Below, piece by piece: positions 8,601 through 16,400 of a stretch of DNA of 58,777 bases (the stretch's first letter is position 1; the number at the start of each line of letters is the position of its first letter). The notes beneath the pieces were generated by a model, which was not told where the DNA came from, ran no database searches, and saw only the letters and a list, made by a program, of their open reading frames with translations. This stretch comes from Flavobacterium sp. UBA6203 (lineage in GTDB: Bacteria; Bacteroidota; Bacteroidia; Flavobacteriales; Flavobacteriaceae): assembly GCA_002421645.1 (NCBI GenBank), contig DIST01000041.1, positions 1 through 58,777 of the forward strand, written 5' to 3'. A program made the position numbers and the translations under genes.

Positions 8601-9059
8601 TTACTCAATATACAATTTCTTAATTTTCGGAATTGGACCACCACATTTCACTTCATGGCATTTGATACAAGCATCAATTCCGTTGTTAAAATGCTCTTTA
8701 GCATTTTGCGGATCTTCATAAATCAATTCCTGTGCTTTGATAAATTTTGCCGCTTGTTCCTCAAAAAAAGCATCTTTATCCGTTTCATCAGTCATTACCG
8801 CTTTGTGAATTTTTATAAAGTGTTGCGGAAATTTACCTATCGTATCTCCTTTTATAATACGTTCTTTCAAACGCTGATTATCCACATACATTTGCTCCAT
8901 CAAAGCCGCCATTTCTGACATTTCATACATCTCAAAACCGTCTTTATTTACTTTTGAATCGGTTTCACATGCTTCTTTATCCATTGCTTTTTCATCCGCT
9001 TTCTTATCACACGAAAAAGACAAAAGAGCAAAAGAGTAAAGTAGAATTAACTTTTTCAT
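8601..9059 (-). CDS. Lipoprotein with a c-type heme motif
   Basis: A 152-residue protein with a lipoprotein signal (MKKLILLYSFALLSFSC, lipid-bearing Cys at 17). It has one CIKCH heme-binding motif (C131, C134, H135) near the C-terminus and a cytochrome c'/multihaem-like helical body. It is probably anchored in the periplasm or outer membrane and may bind one heme. The start codon overlaps the stop of the upstream gene as TAATG, so the two are translationally coupled. No dedicated partner reductase is visible nearby. Confidence 0.75.
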   Translation of the reverse strand: MKKLILLYSFALLSFSCDKKADEKAMDKEACETDSKVNKDGFEMYEMSEMAALMEQMYVDNQRLKERIIKGDTIGKFPQHFIKIHKAVMTDETDKDAFFEEQAAKFIKAQELIYEDPQNAKEHFNNGIDACIKCHEVKCGGPIPKIKKLYIE

Positions 9060-9550
9060 TATTTCTCAATTAAAACACCATCAGCCATAAATGAATACGT
9101 CACTTTTGGTTCGGTAATACTATCAATAGCTGCTTGTGATTTTCCCGCATCTTTAGCATAATGTTTTAAAACATCAACACTTTCAATACTTACAAATGCT
9201 TTACCGTTAACAATCACATCCTTATCTTGTGCATTTTTTGGAACGAAGAAACCATAATCTTTAAATTTTACAAAAGCTTCTTTATCATCCGCTAAATCTA
9301 ACGTCATCCAACAACCTTTCTTTTGACAAACTTCGTTAATACCCGATTTGAATTTAACTTCTAAGGTATCACCTTCTTTTAAAGTCTTAAATTTATCCAT
9401 CATCTCAGCACTAGTGATTGCTCCATCTGATGAAATAGAATCGCCAAAAACAGCATAAGCTACTTTACCTTCTTCTGGTTTTGCTTCTTGCTTTTTTTCA
9501 CAACTAACAAATGCTAATGTTAAAAGTGAAACTGTAACTATTTTTTTCAT
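9059..9550 (-). CDS. DUF4920 lipoprotein
   Basis: A 163-residue lipoprotein (MKKIVTVSLLTLAFVSC, Cys 17) of the DUF4920 family: the body contains AVFGDSI, a CQKKGCWMTL motif with two cysteines and KDYGFFVPK. The open frame extends 33 codons upstream, but only the Met before KKIVTV gives a signal peptide, so I use 9550. It is the first gene of a two-gene unit with the heme-motif lipoprotein. The CxxxGCW motif suggests metal or redox binding; that is inference. Confidence 0.85.
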   Translation of the reverse strand: MKKIVTVSLLTLAFVSCEKKQEAKPEEGKVAYAVFGDSISSDGAITSAEMMDKFKTLKEGDTLEVKFKSGINEVCQKKGCWMTLDLADDKEAFVKFKDYGFFVPKNAQDKDVIVNGKAFVSIESVDVLKHYAKDAGKSQAAIDSITEPKVTYSFMADGVLIEK

Positions 9551-9715
9551 ATTATTTGTGAATAATTTCAACAAAAATAATGATATTTTTTCTAATTTCG
9601 GGACTTCAAAAAAAGATTCATTTAACAAAAATAAATATTTCTTATCCAAAAGAATTCATTCTTAGTTGTTGATAATTATTTTTAAATAAGTAAAAATAAA
9701 ACTTCTTTTTTTTAG

Positions 9716-9723
9716 TAAATTTG
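9716..9723 (+). promoter_or_regulatory. Candidate -7 element of ilvE
   Basis: TAAATTTG matches TAnnTTTG. It lies 71 bp upstream of the ilvE start, leaving a leader of about 60 bases. No clear -33 box is seen. Confidence 0.4.
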
Positions 9724-9794
9724 CAACCAATATCTAAAAATCAACATTTTTTTTGTTGATAATACAAAACTAATTTTATAACAGTTTGACCCTA

Positions 9795-10862
9795 ATGGAA
9801 TTAAAAACTTTAAACGAAATTAATATTATTTCGGCTCCTCATTCAAAAATCAACAATGTAGATTTTGAAAACTTAACCTTTGGTAATGTATTTACAGACC
9901 ATATGTTAGTATGCGATTATGTAGATGGAGCATGGCAAAAACCTGTTATAGAACCTTATGCGCCTTTCATGATAGATCCTTCTGCAAAAGTATTCCATTA
10001 CGGACAAGCTATTTTTGAAGGAATGAAAGCATACAAAGACCAACAAGATGATGTTTGGTTATTTAGACCCGATGAAAACTTTCACCGTTTCAATAAAAGT
10101 GCAACCCGTATGGCAATGCCTGAAGTTCCTGAAGATGTATTCTTAGGAGGATTACACCGCTTATTAGAAATTGAAAAAGAATGGGTAAAAAAAGGAAAAG
10201 GAAACAGCCTATACATTCGTCCATTTATGATTGCTACCGGACATGGAGTAATTGCAGCGCCTTCTCAACAATATCGTTTCATGATTATTTTATCTCCAGC
10301 GCGTTCTTATTATTCTGGAGAAGTAAAAGTAATCATTGCAGAACATTACAGTAGAGCCGCTAACGGAGGAATTGGTGCCGCAAAAGCTGCCGGAAATTAC
10401 TCCGCACAATTTTACCCAACAAAATTAGCCAACGAACAAGGGTTCCAACAAATCATTTGGACAGACGATGCCACGCATACGAAGTTAGAAGAAGCAGGAA
10501 CAATGAACGTTTTCTTTAGAATTGACGATACTTTATATACAGCACCAACAAGCGAAAGAATTTTAGATGGCGTTACTCGTAAAAGTGTTATCGAATTAGC
10601 AAAAAGAGAAAACATTAACGTAGAGGTTCGTCCAGTATTAGTGGAAGAAATTGTAGAAGCTGCCAAAAAAGGTTCGTTAAAAGAAATTTTTGGAGCGGGA
10701 ACAGCTGCCGTAATAAATCCAATTGTTGGATTTTCATTCCAAGACCAGTATTATGAATTACCTAAATTAGAAAATTCTATGGCGCTGGAAATTAAAGAAA
10801 AATTAACTAACATTCAATACAAATTAGCGGAAGACACTTTCGGGTGGACAGTTAAAATATAG
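9795..10862 (+). CDS. ilvE: Branched-chain amino acid aminotransferase
   Basis: A 355-residue fold-type IV PLP enzyme that makes and degrades leucine, isoleucine and valine. The PLP lysine lies in GAAKAAGNYSAQ, and the family signature LEEAGTMNVFF is present. An upstream in-frame TTG would add three codons; the ATG before ELKTLNEI is preferred. Length and N-terminus fit the eukaryote-like BCAT subtype found in Bacteroidota. No other branched-chain genes are adjacent. Confidence 0.95.
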   Translation: MELKTLNEINIISAPHSKINNVDFENLTFGNVFTDHMLVCDYVDGAWQKPVIEPYAPFMIDPSAKVFHYGQAIFEGMKAYKDQQDDVWLFRPDENFHRFNKSATRMAMPEVPEDVFLGGLHRLLEIEKEWVKKGKGNSLYIRPFMIATGHGVIAAPSQQYRFMIILSPARSYYSGEVKVIIAEHYSRAANGGIGAAKAAGNYSAQFYPTKLANEQGFQQIIWTDDATHTKLEEAGTMNVFFRIDDTLYTAPTSERILDGVTRKSVIELAKRENINVEVRPVLVEEIVEAAKKGSLKEIFGAGTAAVINPIVGFSFQDQYYELPKLENSMALEIKEKLTNIQYKLAEDTFGWTVKI

Positions 10863-10863
10863 T

Positions 10864-10928
10864 ATTCAGTCGCAGTCGCAGTTATCAGTTAAATTATCAC
10901 ACTGATAACTGTGACTGGAAACTGTGAC
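10864..10928. repeat. Intergenic inverted repeat between convergent genes
   Basis: Arms at 10873-10889 and 10901-10917 form a 17-bp stem with one G-T pair around an 11-base loop (core AGTTATCAGT / ACTGATAACT). The flanks repeat the word CAGTCGCAGTCGCAG and GTGACTGGAAACTGTGAC. It probably acts as a bidirectional terminator or is a REP-like element, as there is no long T run. Confidence 0.65.
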
Positions 10929-11311
10929 TATTTCAAAATTTCCTCAAAATTAGGTTTAAAGTAATTGGGACCTTTCATTACTTTTCCGTCTTCACGGTAA
11001 ATTGGTTTTCCGTCTTCGCCTAATTTACTCATATTAGAACGTTGGATTTCATCAAAAACTGCTTCTATTTTATGCTGCAAACCATGCTCTAAAATAGTGC
11101 CACATAAAATATATAACATATCGCCTAAAGCATCCGCAATTTCAACGATATCATTATTCTGAACCGCTTCTAAATATTCCTCATTTTCCTCTTTCATTAA
11201 ATTGAAACGAAGTTCATTTTTTAAAGTACCTAAATCGGCTTTCATTTCTTCACTAACTCCTAAACCATAGGTTTCGTGAAATAACTTTACTGCATTCAAT
11301 TGTTTTTGCAT
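10928..11311 (-). CDS. MazG-like nucleotide pyrophosphohydrolase
   Basis: A 127-residue all-helical protein with the metal-binding pattern of the MazG/phosphoribosyl-ATP pyrophosphatase superfamily: KEENEEYLEA followed 13 residues later by EIADALGDMLY. It probably hydrolyses a nucleoside triphosphate to monophosphate and pyrophosphate; the substrate is unknown. The C-terminal part (DGKPIYREDGKVMKGPNYF) is typical of the phage/bacterial subfamily. It is a single gene, convergent with ilvE. Confidence 0.8.
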   Translation of the reverse strand: MQKQLNAVKLFHETYGLGVSEEMKADLGTLKNELRFNLMKEENEEYLEAVQNNDIVEIADALGDMLYILCGTILEHGLQHKIEAVFDEIQRSNMSKLGEDGKPIYREDGKVMKGPNYFKPNFEEILK

Positions 11312-11386
11312 AACGTATCATATAAATTTCACTAAATTTAGAAAATTTGATACTATTAAATTAGTACTTTTGTAAAAATTTTCAAT

Positions 11387-11575
11387 ATGTTTTCAACAGG
11401 CCAAATTTACTTTGCAATTTTCTTTATCATTGTATTTGTAACTACTATGATTATAGTGTATCGAAAAGATTTAAAAGCGTTAAAACCTTTTTACAAAGGA
11501 ACCTACTGGGTTTTTCTTGGCTTTTTAATCTTTATTGGATTACTATTTTTAATAAAATTCATAATGAAAGAATAA
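11387..11575 (+). CDS. Small two-helix membrane protein
   Basis: A 62-residue protein with two hydrophobic helices (residues about 5-25 and 40-59) joined by a basic loop YRKDLKALKPFYKG. It looks like a conserved Flavobacteriaceae small membrane protein of unknown function. It is codirectional with the next gene, 34 bp away. Confidence 0.7.
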   Translation: MFSTGQIYFAIFFIIVFVTTMIIVYRKDLKALKPFYKGTYWVFLGFLIFIGLLFLIKFIMKE

Positions 11576-11609
11576 TTTTATTACTTTTGATAAAAAGCAA
11601 TGCCCTACA

Positions 11610-12641
11610 ATGAGAATTTTAAAATACATATTACTTCTTCTACTTCTTTTAAGTGTTGCCTTTCTTGTTTTTGTAGCTACTCAAAAAGCAGATTATAAAA
11701 TTGTACGCTCAAAAGAAATTAATATTGCACCCGATATAGTTTTTACTTTTGTAACTGATTCCGCTTCGCATCAAGATTGGTCTCCATGGAAATCAGATGA
11801 AGCAAATTTTAAAAATATCAAAATCACTCCAAACGATAGTTTAACACAAAACATAATTATTTCTGAACTTAAAAATGAATCCCTAATGCGCTTTCAAAAA
11901 ACCAATAATGGTGTTTTGATTACTTGGGAATTAAATGGTAAATTAAATTTTAACCTAAAATTACTCAGCGTTCTTAAAGGAGGTATCGATTATGTAATTG
12001 GAAATAAGTTAGAAGAAGGTTTAGAAAACATAGACACTTACTTGGTCAAAGAATTAAAAACTTACAATATCAAAATCAATGGATTGGTAACAAAACACAT
12101 GACCAACTATATCCAACAAATTGATACTTGTAATGCAGTCGATTTTCAAAAAGTGTCGAAAGCAATGTTGCAAAACATGCTATCTTTTGTAGAAAAAAAT
12201 GATATAGAAATTTTAGGATTGCCTTTTATTACTTATGAAAGTATCAAAACCAATGATAAAGAAATCATTTTTGCTATGTGCGTTCCCGTAGAAGAAGAAA
12301 TTCTTACTACACCAGGAAGTGAAATTTCTGGCGGTCATTTCGATGAGTTTTTAGCAGTAAAAACTACTCTAACTGGAGATTATTCACATCGTAAAGAGGC
12401 TTGGAATAAGGCCAAAAATTATGCCCGAAAAAACAAATTAACCGAAGATACTAACGGAAAATTCATTGAAGTATACAAAACAAGTTTACCTAAAGAACGT
12501 AAACCTTCTAAATGGATGACAGAATTATATTTACCAGTGAAGAAAAAAACATTCACGCCTAAACCTAAAACGGAAACAACTCAGGAAAACCTAGAAAACA
12601 CAACTGAGACGAATACATCAACTAAACAAACAGAACAATAA
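11610..12641 (+). CDS. SRPBCC-like plus GyrI-like ligand-binding protein
   Basis: A 343-residue protein with an N-terminal hydrophobic anchor (residues 4-25), a SRPBCC/polyketide-cyclase-like domain (residues about 30-150, EINIAPDIVFTFVTD and HQDWSPWKSDE) and a GyrI/AraC effector-binding-like domain (residues about 155-305, ending EVYKTSLPKERKPSKW). The last 30 residues are a Thr/Glu-rich tail. It probably binds small hydrophobic ligands at the cell envelope; function is inferred from folds only. Confidence 0.75.
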   Translation: MRILKYILLLLLLLSVAFLVFVATQKADYKIVRSKEINIAPDIVFTFVTDSASHQDWSPWKSDEANFKNIKITPNDSLTQNIIISELKNESLMRFQKTNNGVLITWELNGKLNFNLKLLSVLKGGIDYVIGNKLEEGLENIDTYLVKELKTYNIKINGLVTKHMTNYIQQIDTCNAVDFQKVSKAMLQNMLSFVEKNDIEILGLPFITYESIKTNDKEIIFAMCVPVEEEILTTPGSEISGGHFDEFLAVKTTLTGDYSHRKEAWNKAKNYARKNKLTEDTNGKFIEVYKTSLPKERKPSKWMTELYLPVKKKTFTPKPKTETTQENLENTTETNTSTKQTEQ

Positions 12642-12665
12642 AACCCGATAAAATCGGGTTTTATT
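12637..12665. terminator. Bidirectional terminator
   Basis: AATAAAACCCGAT and ATCGGGTTTTATT form a 13-bp stem with a 3-base loop between two convergent genes. It overlaps the stop of the upstream gene. Confidence 0.85.
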
Positions 12666-12666
12666 G

Positions 12667-13389
12667 TTATTTATTTTTTCCTATCAAATGTTTGACAACC
12701 GTTTCTGCTGCATGCAAACCAAACAAAGCGGGCATCCAACTATTTGTTCCATAAAACGACTTTTTGAAATTAGAGCCATCCGTCATTTTTACACTATCGT
12801 AATCGGGTCTTTCAAAGGAGTAAACTACTTTTACTCCGCTCGAAATGCCTTCCAATTTTAAACGCTTTCTCACTTGTTTCGCTAACGGACAATAATCGGT
12901 TTTACTGATGTCTTTTACACGCACTTTTTCTGCTTCAAACTTACCTCCTGCTCCCATATTACTAATGACTTTCACTTTCTTGCGTTTACAAGCTACAATC
13001 AAATTGATTTTCGGCGTTAAACTGTCAATACAATCTAAAACATAATCAAATTCAGGAGTAACCAATTCAAAAGCGCGCTCTGGTGATAAAAACTCTTCAA
13101 TGCGTGTTAATTTTAAATCGGGATTAATATCCATCAATCGATCACCAACAATTTTTACTTTGGGTTGTCCAACCGTACTATGCAAAGCGGGTAATTGACG
13201 ATTTATATTCGTAATATCTACTACATCACCGTCAACAATAGTCATTGTTCCTACACCTGCGCGTGCTAAAAATTCGGCAGCAAAACTCCCTACTCCACCT
13301 AATCCAACCACCAAAACATTGGCGTTTTCTAGTCGTTGAATACCTTCTTCTTTAAATAGCAATACTGCTCTTTCTTTCCACTTGGCCAT
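12667..13389 (-). CDS. tcdA: tRNA threonylcarbamoyladenosine dehydratase
   Basis: A 240-residue E1-like enzyme that cyclises t6A37 to ct6A in tRNA using ATP. It has the nucleotide motif VVGLGGVGSFAAE, the INRQLPAL loop, and the DYVLDCIDSLTPK segment with the family cysteine. The late CPLAKQVRKRL and YSFERP segments are typical of TcdA rather than ThiF or MoeB, and there are no CxxC zinc pairs. It is followed on the same strand 24 bp upstream by a TatD hydrolase gene. Confidence 0.92.
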   Translation of the reverse strand: MAKWKERAVLLFKEEGIQRLENANVLVVGLGGVGSFAAEFLARAGVGTMTIVDGDVVDITNINRQLPALHSTVGQPKVKIVGDRLMDINPDLKLTRIEEFLSPERAFELVTPEFDYVLDCIDSLTPKINLIVACKRKKVKVISNMGAGGKFEAEKVRVKDISKTDYCPLAKQVRKRLKLEGISSGVKVVYSFERPDYDSVKMTDGSNFKKSFYGTNSWMPALFGLHAAETVVKHLIGKNK

Positions 13390-13413
13390 AATTGGGTTGT
13401 ATCGTTAAATTGG

Positions 13414-14061
13414 TTAACTGAAAATCTTTGAAAAATTAACAAAGACAATCGCTTTCATTTCTTCTACCGAAATTCCTTTAATCGAAGCCGCTTTTTCATA
13501 GACTTGATAAATAGATTCTTCAATAGTATCAGTTTCTAATAAAATTTGATTTTCGGGTGCAAAAATAAACACTTTTTCTAAATCTGGATTACGAAGTAAG
13601 TATTTTCCAAACGATAAATAAAATCCATTTTTGATGAGCGATTGCGCTACTTGCTCGTTTTTTGAAAAACCATGAATAATCATTGGATTTTCGATTTTCA
13701 TTTCTTTCTTGATGGCAATCACTTCATCATAAGCCGCCACACAGTGCAAAACGATAGGTTTATTCGTTTGCTTTACGATTTCTAATTGTTGTTTAAAAAC
13801 CGAAATTTGTAAATCTAGTGGAATTTCAATTCGTTTATCTAATCCGCATTCCCCTAATGCTAAACACGCTTTTAATTGAAGCTTTTGTTTAATAATTTCT
13901 AAATCGGTTTCCAAACGATATTCATCGATATACCAAGGATGAATTCCAATAGAATAACTAGGAATCGAGGCATCAAATTCCCACGGATATTGATTCACAA
14001 CTTCCATGACATCCGAAAGGTTCGAAAATTGGTGCGTATGTAAATTGATGAATTTATTCAT
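13414..14061 (-). CDS. TatD family metal-dependent hydrolase
   Basis: A 215-residue TIM-barrel hydrolase. Metal ligands are visible in NLHTHQF (start), GECGLDKR, VLHCVAAYDE, IIHGFSKN and LLETDT near the C-terminus. It is shorter than TatD (~260), as is the Bacteroidota subfamily. It probably is a DNase-like or phosphoesterase enzyme; the substrate is unknown. The start overlaps the end of the upstream DUF1684 gene by 8 bp. Confidence 0.88.
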   Translation of the reverse strand: MNKFINLHTHQFSNLSDVMEVVNQYPWEFDASIPSYSIGIHPWYIDEYRLETDLEIIKQKLQLKACLALGECGLDKRIEIPLDLQISVFKQQLEIVKQTNKPIVLHCVAAYDEVIAIKKEMKIENPMIIHGFSKNEQVAQSLIKNGFYLSFGKYLLRNPDLEKVFIFAPENQILLETDTIEESIYQVYEKAASIKGISVEEMKAIVFVNFSKIFS

Positions 14062-14644
14062 GAAATTTCTTTACTCCAGCATTAATTTCAATATCCAAAT
14101 CATTCTCTAAAGGCACAATCGGACACGAATATTCATAATTATAAGCACAATACGGATTATACGCTTTATTAAAATCGATGGTCCATGTTTTTCCTTTTTG
14201 CATTCTCATGTCTACATATCGTCCACCAATGTAGCTCTCCTTCCCACAAGTCAAATCAGAAAAAGGAAGAAACAAATAATCTTCATAGCCCGATTTTTTT
14301 GATAAATCGATATTTTTATAAACATTCAATTTTAAGTCTTTTCCATCAATTGTAAAATGAAGTTCACCATATTTCACATACAATGGCGTTCTAGAAGTTG
14401 TGGTTTTCATACCAAAAGCTTTCTCTTTTTTGGTTCTAACAAACTTAGCCTCCACTATATACTTGTCATTCAATGGAAAAAAATCCAACCCTTTAAAAGT
14501 TTTCAAATCGGCTTTCATTAAAGGACTTTTCAAGGAATCCGCATAACTTTTGTTAAGTTCGGCTTGAAATTTTTCAGCTGAAGTCAAGTCTTTTTGAGCA
14601 AACGCAAAAGCCGAACAGAATAAGAAAATCAAAAGTTGTTTCAT
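14054..14644 (-). CDS. DUF1684 secreted protein
   Basis: A 196-residue protein with a signal peptide (MKQLLIFLFCSAFAFAQ). It has the DUF1684 signature GGRYVDMRMQ...DFNKAYNPYCAYN, with later cysteines, and ends VPLENDLDIEINAGVKKF. I chose the Met before KQLLIF; two earlier codons also contain Met. Family members are of unknown function; location is periplasmic or cell-surface. It overlaps the TatD gene by 8 bp. Confidence 0.88.
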   Translation of the reverse strand: MKQLLIFLFCSAFAFAQKDLTSAEKFQAELNKSYADSLKSPLMKADLKTFKGLDFFPLNDKYIVEAKFVRTKKEKAFGMKTTTSRTPLYVKYGELHFTIDGKDLKLNVYKNIDLSKKSGYEDYLFLPFSDLTCGKESYIGGRYVDMRMQKGKTWTIDFNKAYNPYCAYNYEYSCPIVPLENDLDIEINAGVKKFHE

Positions 14645-14728
14645 GTGATGCATTTTTTACAAAAATATATAATTTCTATAACATTATATTGTCTTGAGCT
14701 TTCGTAATTTTGCAACAGAAATAATGCC

Positions 14729-15955
14729 ATGTTAAAACACGCCTTCAACAAATACATCGATAATTTCAGAGGATTTTCTCGCGAAATTTGGATCCTTACC
14801 TTAATCACATTCATCAATCGTGCCGGCACTATGGTACTTCCTTTCTTGTCGAAATATTTGAAGGAAGACTTGCATTTTTCGTACAGTCAGGTGGGTTGGA
14901 TAATGGTAAGTTTTGGTTGTGGTTCGATTTTAGGGTCTTGGTTAGGAGGAAAATTATCAGATAAAATCGGGTTTTACAAAATCATGATTTTTAGTTTACT
15001 TACTAGTGGAATTGCTTTCTTTGGCTTGCAATTTGTAACTAGTTTTGAAGGCTTACTTGTAGCCATGTTTTTTATAATGGTTATTGCCGATATGTTCCGA
15101 CCAGCCATGTTTGTTTCCTTAGGCGCTTATGCTAAACCAGAAAACAGAACACGTGCCTTAACTTTAGTACGATTAGCCATTAACTTAGGATTTGCAGCCG
15201 GACCAGCATTGGGCGGATTATTAATCATGAGTGTAGGATACAAAGGATTATTTTGGGTAGATGGTGCCACTTGTATTTTAGCTATTATAATTTTTTGGGT
15301 TAAAGTAAAAGAAAAGAAAAAATCCAAATATACCGACAAAGAACATCCAGGAGAAGTACTTACACATTCGGTTTTTAAAGATACACCCTTTTGGATTTTC
15401 TTAACGGGTACTTTAATTACAGGAATTTTATTCTTCCAATTGTTTACGACGATTCCTCTATATCACAAAGAGCAATTCAATTTGAGCGAATTTCAAACAG
15501 GATTGTTATTAACACTAAATGGTGTTTTAGTCTTCTTCTTAGAAATGCCAATTGTGAGTTACATCGAAAAACACAAAATCAACAAACTAAAAGTCATTAC
15601 CTATGGCTGTTTGGCGATGGCGATAAGTATTTATTTGTTGTTAGTGAATAATTGGGCAGGGATATTAATCATCATGATGATTTTCATGACGTTTGCCGAA
15701 ATGTTCGCTTTTCCTTTCTCCAACTCCTTTGCTATGAGTCGCGCTCCTAAAGGTCACGAAGGGCGTTATATGGCCATTTTTACCATGAGTTATAGTTTAG
15801 CCCATATTTTAAGTGCCAAAACGGGAATGGAAATGATTGATCGCTTTAGTTACCAATCCAATTGGTTTTTCATGGGAACACTTGGTGTTATTGGCGTTTT
15901 GCTTTTTATTTGGACTCAAAAATTAGTTAAAAAAGAAGCTGTTAGAAATCTTTAA
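14729..15955 (+). CDS. MFS transporter
   Basis: A 408-residue major facilitator with about 12 hydrophobic helices. The loop 2-3 motif GSWLGGKLSDKIGFYK (MFS motif A) is visible, and there is a long central cytoplasmic loop KVKEKKKSKYTDKEHPG. It is an inner-membrane exporter or symporter of the drug-efflux-like group, substrate unknown. The stop is immediately followed by the first operator of the BlaI-like gene, so a link in regulation is possible. Confidence 0.9.
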   Translation: MLKHAFNKYIDNFRGFSREIWILTLITFINRAGTMVLPFLSKYLKEDLHFSYSQVGWIMVSFGCGSILGSWLGGKLSDKIGFYKIMIFSLLTSGIAFFGLQFVTSFEGLLVAMFFIMVIADMFRPAMFVSLGAYAKPENRTRALTLVRLAINLGFAAGPALGGLLIMSVGYKGLFWVDGATCILAIIIFWVKVKEKKKSKYTDKEHPGEVLTHSVFKDTPFWIFLTGTLITGILFFQLFTTIPLYHKEQFNLSEFQTGLLLTLNGVLVFFLEMPIVSYIEKHKINKLKVITYGCLAMAISIYLLLVNNWAGILIIMMIFMTFAEMFAFPFSNSFAMSRAPKGHEGRYMAIFTMSYSLAHILSAKTGMEMIDRFSYQSNWFFMGTLGVIGVLLFIWTQKLVKKEAVRNL

Positions 15956-16011
15956 AACTAAAAATTTAGTTAAATAACTATAAAAATAGTTGTATAACTA
16001 AAAAATTAGTT
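15956..16011. promoter_or_regulatory. Three tandem palindromic operators of the BlaI-like regulator
   Basis: Three 16-bp palindromes start at 15956, 15976 and 15996, exactly 20 bp apart: AACTAAAAATTTAGTT, AACTATAAAAATAGTT and AACTAAAAAATTAGTT. Each has perfect AACTA/TAGTT arms. They cover and lie upstream of the promoter at 15990-16019. BlaI/MecI repressors bind palindromic ACTA-N-TAGT-type or TACA/TGTA sites as dimers, so these are very probably autoregulatory operators. Confidence 0.85.
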
Positions 16012-16019
16012 TATCTTTG
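15990..16019 (+). promoter_or_regulatory. Promoter of the BlaI/BlaR1-like operon
   Basis: TTG at 15990-15992 is followed by a 19-bp spacer and TATCTTTG at 16012-16019, a match to the Bacteroidota -33/-7 pattern. The -33 box overlaps the second operator and the spacer contains the third. Confidence 0.75.
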
Positions 16020-16039
16020 ACATATCAAAACGATACGTC

Positions 16040-16399
16040 ATGCAAAAACTCACCAATAAAGAAGAAGAAATCATGCACATTTTATGGAAGCTCAAAAAAG
16101 CTTTTGTAAAAGACATCATGGAAGAAATCACGGAAGACAAACCCCATTACAACACCCTTTCTACTATTGTTCGCAATTTAGAAGATAAAGGATATGTAGG
16201 GTACAACGCCTACGGAAAAACACACCAGTACTTCCCTATCGTTAAGATTGAAGATTACCGAAAAACCTTTATGAATACCGCTATTGACAACTATTTCAAT
16301 AGTTCGTACAAAAATTTAGTTTCCTTTTTTGCTGAAGAAGAAAAGATTTCGGCAGACGAACTTCGTGAGATTTTAGCCTTAATCGAAAAAAAGAAATAG
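16040..16399 (+). CDS. BlaI/MecI/CopY family repressor
   Basis: A 119-residue winged-helix repressor (MQKLTNKEEEIMHILWKLKK, then THYNTLSTIVRNLEDKGYV-like recognition helix with HYNTLSTIVRNLEDKG). The C-terminal helices are the dimerisation part. It normally represses its own operon until a partner M56 protease cleaves it. The three operators upstream and the M56 gene one base downstream support this role. Confidence 0.93.
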   Translation: MQKLTNKEEEIMHILWKLKKAFVKDIMEEITEDKPHYNTLSTIVRNLEDKGYVGYNAYGKTHQYFPIVKIEDYRKTFMNTAIDNYFNSSYKNLVSFFAEEEKISADELREILALIEKKK

Positions 16400-16400
16400 T

